The notes beneath the pieces are model-generated. The model was not told the DNA's origin. It ran no database searches and worked only from the letters and a program-made list of their open reading frames with translations. From Lepas anatifera (taxonomy: Eukaryota; Arthropoda; Thecostraca; Lepadidae), in NCBI GenBank assembly GCA_034440635.1, contig JAOTON010001356.1:2674501-2738500 (forward strand): a stretch of DNA of 64,000 bases. The letters run 5' to 3'. The translations under genes and the position numbers were made by a program. Position 1 is the stretch's first letter. Every line of letters starts with the position of its first letter. Below are positions 58,001 to 64,000 of the stretch, piece after piece.

Positions 58001-60539
58001 CCAGGAAACGTACAGCAAAACGGTTTTCACCATCAGAATCAGCGCCAAAAATAACGGATACAGTTTGGTTTCCGTCACACCCCGTCACGCACTTCTCTAC
58101 ATAATTGCCTAGACACAAGAAATCTGGAGGTTTTTGGTCTGCAGATAGACCAATACAGCCAAAACCAGGAAAGGTAGAGAAAAACGGTTTTCACCATCAG
58201 AATCAGCGCCAAAAATGAGGGATACAGCTTGGTTGGCGTCACACCCCGTCACGCGCTTCTCTACATAATTGCCTAGACACAAGTAATCTGGAGGTTTTTG
58301 GTCTGCAGATAGACAAATACAGCCAAAATCAGGAAAGGTACAGCAAAACGGTTTTCACCATCAGAATCAGCGCCAAAAATAAGGGATACAGTTTGGTTTG
58401 CGTCACACCCCGTCACGCGCTTCTCTACATAACTGCCTAGACACAAGAAATCTGGAGGTTTTGGACTGCAGATAGACCAATACAGCCAAAACCAGGAAAG
58501 GTACAGCAAAACGGTTTTCACCATCAGAATCAGCGCCAAAAATGAGGGATACAGTTTGGTTGGCGTCACACCCCGTCACGCACTTCTCTACATAATTGCC
58601 TAGACACAAGAAATCTGGAGGTTTTTGATCTGCAGATGGACCAATACAGTCACAACCAGGACAGGTAGAGCAAAACGGTTTTCACCATCAGAGTCAGCGC
58701 CAAAAATAAGGGATACAGCTTGGTTTGCGTCACACCCCGTCACGCGGTTCTCTACATAATTGCCTAGACACAAGAAATCTGGAGGTTTTTGGTCTGCAGA
58801 TAGACCAATACAGCCAAAACCAGGAAAGGTAGAGAAAAACGGTTTTCACCATCAGAATCAGCGCCAAAAATAAGGGATACAGTTTGGTTTGCGTCACACC
58901 CCGTTACGCGCTTCTCTACATAATTGCCTAGACACAAGAAATCTGGAGGTTTTTGGTCTGCAGATAGACCAATACAGCCAAAACCAGGAAAGATAGAGAA
59001 AAACGGTTTTCACCATCAGAATCAGCGCCAAAAATAAGGGATACAGTTTGGTTTGCGTCACACCCCGTCACGCGCTTCTCTACATAATTGCCTAGACACA
59101 AGAAATCTGGAGGTTTTTGGTCCGCAGATAGACCAATACAGCCAAAACCAGGAAAGGTAGAGAAAAACGGTTTTCACCATCAGAATCAACGCCAAAAATA
59201 AGGGATACATTTTGGTTTTTTCGCCGAAAAGTGAGATTTTTTCACACTGGTGTAACGGAGAGTGATGAAAAGAAAACTGTATCCCTTATTTTTGGCGCTG
59301 ATTTTAAATGTGAAAACTGTTTTGCTCTACCTTTTCTGGTTTTGGCTGTATTGGTCTATCTGCAGACCAAAAACCTCCAGATTTCTTGTGTCTAGGCAAT
59401 TATGTAGAGAGGCGCGTGACGGGGTGTGACGCAAACCAAACTGTATCCCTTATTTTTGGCGCTGATTCTGATGGTGAAAACTGTTTTGCTCTACCTTTCC
59501 TGGTTTTGGCTGTATTGGTCTATCTGCAGACCAAAAACCTCCAGATTACTTGTGTCTAGGCAATTATGTAGAGAAGCGCGTGACGGGGTGTGACGCAAAC
59601 CAAACTGTATCCCTTATTTTTGGCGCTGAGTCTGATGGTGAAAACTGTTTTGCTCTACCTTTCCTGGTTTTGGCTGTATTGGTCTATCTGCAGACCAAAA
59701 ACCTCCAGATTTCTTGTGTCTAGGCAATTATGTAGAGAAGCGCGTGACGGGGTGTGACGCAAACCAAACTGTATCCCTTATTTTTGGCGCTGATTCTGAT
59801 GGTGAAAACTGTTTTGCTGTACCTTTCCTGGTTTTGGCTGTATTGGTCTATCTGCAGACCAAAAACCTCCAGATTACTTGTGTTTAGGCAATTATGTAGA
59901 GAAGCGCGTGACGGGGTGTGACGCCAACCAAGCTGTATCCCTTATTTTTAGCGCTGATTCTGATGGTGAAAACCGTTTTGCTCTACCTGTACTGGTTTTG
60001 GCTGTATTGGTCCATCTGCAGATCAAAAACCTCCAGATTTCTTGTGTCTAGGCAATTATGTAGAGAAGTGCATGACGGGGTGTGACGGAAACCAAACTGT
60101 ATCCCTTATTTTTGGCGCTGATTCCGATGGTGAAAGCCGTTTTGCTCTACCTGTCCTGGTTTTGGCTGTATTGGTCTATCTGCAGACCAAATTGGCCCAA
60201 AAAGTGAGATTTTGTCACACTGGCGTAACGGAGAGTGATGAAAAGAAAACTGTATCCCTTATTTTTGGCGCTGATTCTGATGGTGAAAACCGTTTTTCTC
60301 TATCTTGTCTGGTTTTGGCTGTATTGGTCTATCTGCACGGCTTACATGCAAATAAAACCTCTAGAATCTGGAGTATAGGTCAAATTTTTGCCCATATAGG
60401 TCAAATTTTGGGTTGAAAATAAAACTGTATCTTTTATTTTTAGCGCTGATTTGTATAGTGAAAACCGTTTTTCTCTACATGTCCTGGTTTTTTCTGTATT
60501 GGTCTATCTGCACGGTTCATCGGCCTTTTAGTCCGTCCC
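55020..60539. mobile_element. Foldback-like element, 5,520 bp, inverted arrays of a 164-bp repeat
   Basis: The ends GGGACGGACTAAAAGGCCG and its inverse lie at 55020 and 60539. The flanks carry a perfect 9-bp direct repeat TTCTTACCG (55011-55019 and 60540-60548). The left arm (to about 59220) holds about 24 units and the right arm (from about 59240) about 8 units in opposite orientation. Most units are 164 bp, with core ACCAATACAGCCAAAACCAG. In both arms the order from the outside is the same: a distinct terminal unit, a unit with TTTGACCTATA...TCTAGAGG, a variant with AAAAGTGAGATTTTGTCACA, then standard units. Drosophila Foldback elements have this design (long inverted repeats of internal tandem repeats, 9-bp duplication). 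No transposase is present. ORFs of 60-125 codons on the arms follow the repeat and shift frame each unit (164 is not a multiple of 3), so they are not called as genes. Confidence 0.88.
56371..56831. mobile_element. hAT-like insertion, 461 bp, nested in the Foldback-like array
   Basis: It is flanked by the 8-bp direct repeat GATAGACC (56363-56370 and 56832-56839), which occurs once in each intact 164-bp unit, so the empty site is known. Ends are CATGGTTCC...CGGACATGA and TCATGTCCGCCCCCTG, sharing an inverted CGGACATGA. The 8-bp duplication and CA...TG ends fit hAT. The interior is unlike the array and encodes nothing recognisable. Confidence 0.7.
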
Positions 60540-60548
60540 TTCTTACCG

Positions 60549-60996
60549 ACCCTGGGCGTCTTAGACCACTCTCCCTATTTCTTACCCTAGAGGAGCATTT
60601 TAAATGTTAAGATATTGCGCTTTTTGTACATTGTTCAGAGAAATCATGGACGCTTCCATGATTTTTGGCTACAATTATTCCTAATTACACTAAATTCCAG
60701 GATTCAGCCAACGTGCCACATTCCCTTAAAAAATATGGAGCATGTCGGCAACCGGCTAATGCCGTCTATGTCGGCTAATGCCGTATTCCGTGCTGTTACG
60801 TACACTCAGGGGCGCAACCAGAGCTTTGGTATGGGTCAGCACACCACCCTTGAGGCAGGGGTGTAATTTTTCTATCTCTGGGAGTGCCCGTGCACCCCCA
60901 ATCCTAATTTGAGCACCCACAATGATGTGCTGAGCACTCCCAATAAATGTGCCGCCCCTGGCTTATCGGCACTGCCCTGAACAGTGTCATCCTATT
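60549..60996. other. intergenic DNA with Tigger-like and CAGGGGCGC-type end fragments
   Basis: GGGCGTCTTAGACCACTCTCCC at about 60553-60574 resembles the terminus of the Tigger-like remnant at 23797. CTCAGGGGCGCAACCAG at about 60808 and GCCGCCCCTGGC near 60951 look like ends of another hAT-like repeat. No gene was seen. Confidence 0.4.
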
Positions 60997-61000
60997 TTAT

Positions 61001-61840
61001 CACGCGCATTGACGGGGGCGGGTACCCGCCCCCCTCGGGTTTTTCGGAGACAGTAGAAAAACGGCGGCGCGTAGCGCCGCCGTACTTGGTATACCTTTTC
61101 CCTCATCATTTTTACAACTTCTGTGAAAATTTTAAGGTTAGGTCATCTCAGGTCAGGTTACCAGTACAGGTCAAGTGACCCGACCTCAAAAAAAGTTTAA
61201 GATAGCATAAGTCGGAGGAGGGTGAACTTATCCGATTGAAACTCATATCACATAATGGCCCCACCGAGTTCTCTAAAATATGTTCCGGTATTTTTATATC
61301 AATGACCTAAGGTCAGCTACGAGGCATGACCTCTCCATTGGAAATACATGGGAAAAATGGTTTTTATGGAATAACTCAGTAACGGATGGTGATAGAGCAT
61401 TTATTTTAGCTGCATTAGACTTGCCTAGGCTTTGCGGTTCTAATGATATGCATTTTATATAATTTGACCCTGACCTGACCTCAGGTCAGGTCAAATCCTT
61501 GATTTGACCTAGCAAGGTCAAATTATATATCATTCGATTCGGCTTGCTAAGAGGATTCATATAGTTCAAGTCGTTTTGCTCTATCTTTACTTGTTCAGAT
61601 GTAATGGCCGAAAAACTGAATTTACATGTTATCCCTATGACGGGCATGTTTTGACCTCTCGTGACCTTAAATGTGACCTGACAAAAAAATGGTTCAAATG
61701 TTTTCGATGGAGAAGTGGATGGGCAGCCTAACACCGTTTACCGTTTTTCGCTACCTACCGTGGTTCTCGAGATCTTAGGGGGCGGGTACCCGCCCCCCCC
61801 GTCAATGCGAAGGTGGCTCAGACCCCCGTCAATGCGCGTG
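61001..61840. mobile_element. TIR element T9, 840 bp, flanked by TTAT
   Basis: This is a sister of T1: ends CACGCGCATTGACGGGGG and CCCCCGTCAATGCGCGTG, each followed inside by the GGGCGGGTACCCGCCC palindrome. The interior is closely similar to T1. The flanks are TTAT (60997-61000 and 61841-61844) rather than TTAA. It separates GCCGCC-rich sequence at about 60950 from the minisatellite beginning at 61845. Confidence 0.8.
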
Positions 61841-61844
61841 TTAT

Positions 61845-63095
61845 CACTGCCGCCCTGATTCGTGTTGCCCCTGGCAAGTTTTTTCCGCCCCGGGTTCATT
61901 GCATCCACCCTGATTGGTTCCACCTCTAGCTCATCCATGGCGCCTGGCTTATCACTTTCCCCCTGATTTATGATGCCACAACACTGCCGCCCCCGGCTGA
62001 TAACTGCCGCCCCTGGTTCACCACTGCCACCCCCGACTGATCACTTCCGCCCGTGGTTCGTCACAGCCGCCCTGATTCTTGCCGCCCCCTGGCTGACCAC
62101 TATCGCCCCTGGTCCATTAAATTCTGCTCCATGGGTGATCACTGCCGCCACCTTACGGATAACTGCCGCCCCTGACTGATAACTGCCGCCACTACCCAGG
62201 GGCCAAAAAAGTGTTCAGTGTGTCACCATTCAAAATGTTAAACCATAAATGTGTCACCAGTACAGGCTGCAAAATGTGACACGTTTTACGTTAGTAGGAT
62301 ACCAATGGGTACTCCTGGACTATTCTAGTTGTTGGATAACATTACGAGCTCATGTTACAGGTGTTAATTTCGGCGATTTGTTCCGTTATTGGTCTCAAGG
62401 AAACACGTCGGATAATTTTGTCACCTTGCCCACCTTGGGCTGTCACCATTTACAATGCCAAAATGGTAGGTTTTTTCGACCTCTGCCACTACCTGATCGC
62501 TTCCGCCCCCTGGCTGATCACTGCCGCCCCCAGACTGATAAATGCCGGCCCTTGGCTGATAACTGCCGCCTCTGGCTGATCACTCCCCTCCTTATTGGCT
62601 GATCACTGCCGCCCCCTGATAGATAACTGCCGCCCCCTGACTGAGAACTGCCGCCCCTGGCTGATCACTGCCGCCCCTGACTGATCACTTCCGCCCCTTG
62701 GCTGATCACTGCCGCCCCTGACCGATAACTGCCGCCCTTTTGCTGCTAACTGCCGCCCCTGGCCGATCACTGCGTGCTCTGGCAGATCAATGCCACCCCC
62801 GAATGATAAATGCCACCCCCTGACTGATAACTGCTGCCCCTGGCTGAGCACTGCCGCCCCTGACTGATAGCTGCCGCATCCTAACTGATAAGTGCCGCCC
62901 CTGGCTGATCATTACCGCCCCCTTACTGATCACTGCCGCTCCCTGACTGATAACTGCCGCCCCTTGGCTGATAACTGCCGCCCCTGGCTGATCACTCCCA
63001 CCCCTGGCTGATCACTGCCGCCCCTGGCTGGTCACTGCCGCCCCTGGCTGATCACTGCCTCCCCCTGGCTGATCACTGCCGCCACTGCTTCATCA
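61845..63095. repeat. 20-bp degenerate minisatellite (CTGATCACTGCCGCCCCTGG)
   Basis: Dozens of head-to-tail units of about 20 bp vary around CTGATCACTGCCGCCCCTGG, with frequent GATAAC for GATCAC. A ~260-bp non-repetitive interruption sits at about 62205-62475. Isolated units recur near 63530. No coding frame survives across it. Confidence 0.9.
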
Positions 63096-63099
63096 CTGA

Positions 63100-64000
63100 C
63101 GTCTCCCGGGGCAGTGAGCATCCTGGGGATATCTGGGCAATGAGCGTTCTGGGGAGCATCCTACTGTGGACATCACTAGCATCATGTCATATCTGAGTTA
63201 GTTTTAATGTCATTTATTCATCGTAGTAGTCCTTCAGCTTTTACATAACGTGGATTTTCATGTTACCTATTCGCTGACCTTAGTATGTCGTGTGAAATTG
63301 TCAATGCCATTTTTTAGAATTTGTATTTCTTTTCTTTATTTATTCATTTTACATGTGTTTTGTTTAATCTTCGGATACAATTTTCACAACCTGACTTGCT
63401 TTACCACCTGATTTGTTGAAACTCGTGCGGAAATTCCCTGTTTACGTATTTTATGTAGTGTTATGGGCGCCGTATGACCTTAGATGTCGGCGCGCCCTAA
63501 AATCCAAAATATGATGATGGACCGTCTCCCGGCTGATCACTGCCGCCCTAATTCATCCTGCCTCTGCCTCATCGATGCTGTCCCCGGCATGTTTTGACCC
63601 GAATGCGCACTACCCCGACTCAACCTCAGCTCAGGGACGGCGGATTCCATTTTCAGACGGGTGTGCAAGATTTTCGGAAGGGCATGCCTCCACCCTCAGG
63701 GGGGGGGGGCGCCGACATAATTTCCCTGCGTTGAGTGGATAAATTGGGTCCATTTGGTCTCCATGGGATGGCTTTGATGACCTGGGGCACCATTCCTATG
63801 TGAAACTATTTTTATTTCGCACAGAGAGTCCTGCTTCTTCAGGTAAGCGGTGCTTAGGTCTGAGTTTTTCTTGGCCGGCCGGGGGTGCCGCTCAAACCCG
63901 AGAGCGCTTTCCCGGACCAAGCCAAAACTGGGTGCGCAAAAAGATACTTTTGAACACAGTCCCTTTTTCAAGGTGTGCAACTGCGCATCCTGCCCCTCGG
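63100..64000. other. intergenic DNA at the right edge, nothing recognised
   Basis: A minus-strand ORF at 63696-63980 has no recognisable domain. Otherwise only a stray minisatellite unit near 63530 was noted. Confidence 0.4.

Noticed and set aside
55143..60416. Repeated ORFs such as MCLGNYVEKCVTGCDGNQTV...
   Set aside because: They arise because the 164-bp unit happens to be open in one frame. The unit length is not a multiple of three, so no frame continues across units, and no domain is recognised.
55020..60539. CRISPR-like array
   Set aside because: Units are 164 bp with no short-repeat/unique-spacer structure, the context is eukaryotic, and the inverted arms with a 9-bp target duplication identify a transposable element.

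Overview
This is a repeat-rich stretch of an animal nuclear genome, with introns, animal-specific genes, DNA transposons, a LINE and satellites. No bacterial-style operon is present. Two protein-coding loci are recognisable, both on the minus strand: a MAP10-like microtubule-associated protein (10873-14828, two exons) and tubulin-folding cofactor E, TBCE (44663-46418, uninterrupted but with three apparent frameshifts). GC-rich coding exons in AT-rich flanks and the mobile-element mix suggest an invertebrate, perhaps a crustacean; that placement is a guess. A probable THAP-domain exon (about 51092-51186) and a decayed pogo/Tigger-type transposase remnant (24445-24995) are the other protein traces. 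Layout: 1-8610 holds a 383-bp hAT-type MITE and four ~0.7-1.2 kb terminal-inverted-repeat elements, most of them in TTAA sites. 8900-9080 looks like a tRNA-derived SINE. 10625-14828 is MAP10, with a 36-bp minisatellite starting at its stop codon. 16890-18480 and 21106-23122 are GC-rich elements of unknown class; the second is inserted in a ~292-bp tandem repeat. 23797-25720 is a degraded Tigger-like element. 26217-30467 carries two more TTAA elements. 31155-31609 is a (CT)n tract of about 224 units. 33284-44080 is a tandem pair of a ~4.88-kb inverted-repeat-bounded unit. 44663-46418 is TBCE and 47230-49055 is a 5'-truncated LINE. 55020-60539 is a Foldback-like element made of inverted arrays of a 164-bp repeat between 9-bp target duplications. 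61001-61840 is another TIR element, and 61845-63095 is a 20-bp minisatellite. The most striking content is mobile DNA. (1) A 5.5-kb Foldback-like element has a perfect 9-bp target duplication and a nested hAT-like insertion with its own 8-bp duplication. (2) A group of at least ten elements of ~0.7-1.2 kb shares one architecture across several divergent families. Eight of the ten sit in TTAA, and they are packed with AGGTCA/TGACCT hexamers. (3) The tandem 4.9-kb units give a natural before/after pair: one unit keeps the empty TTAA site that the other has filled with a 1,026-bp element. Nested insertions therefore allow relative dating of several events. The two host genes both act on tubulin or microtubules, but they are 30 kb apart and nothing in the sequence links them functionally.
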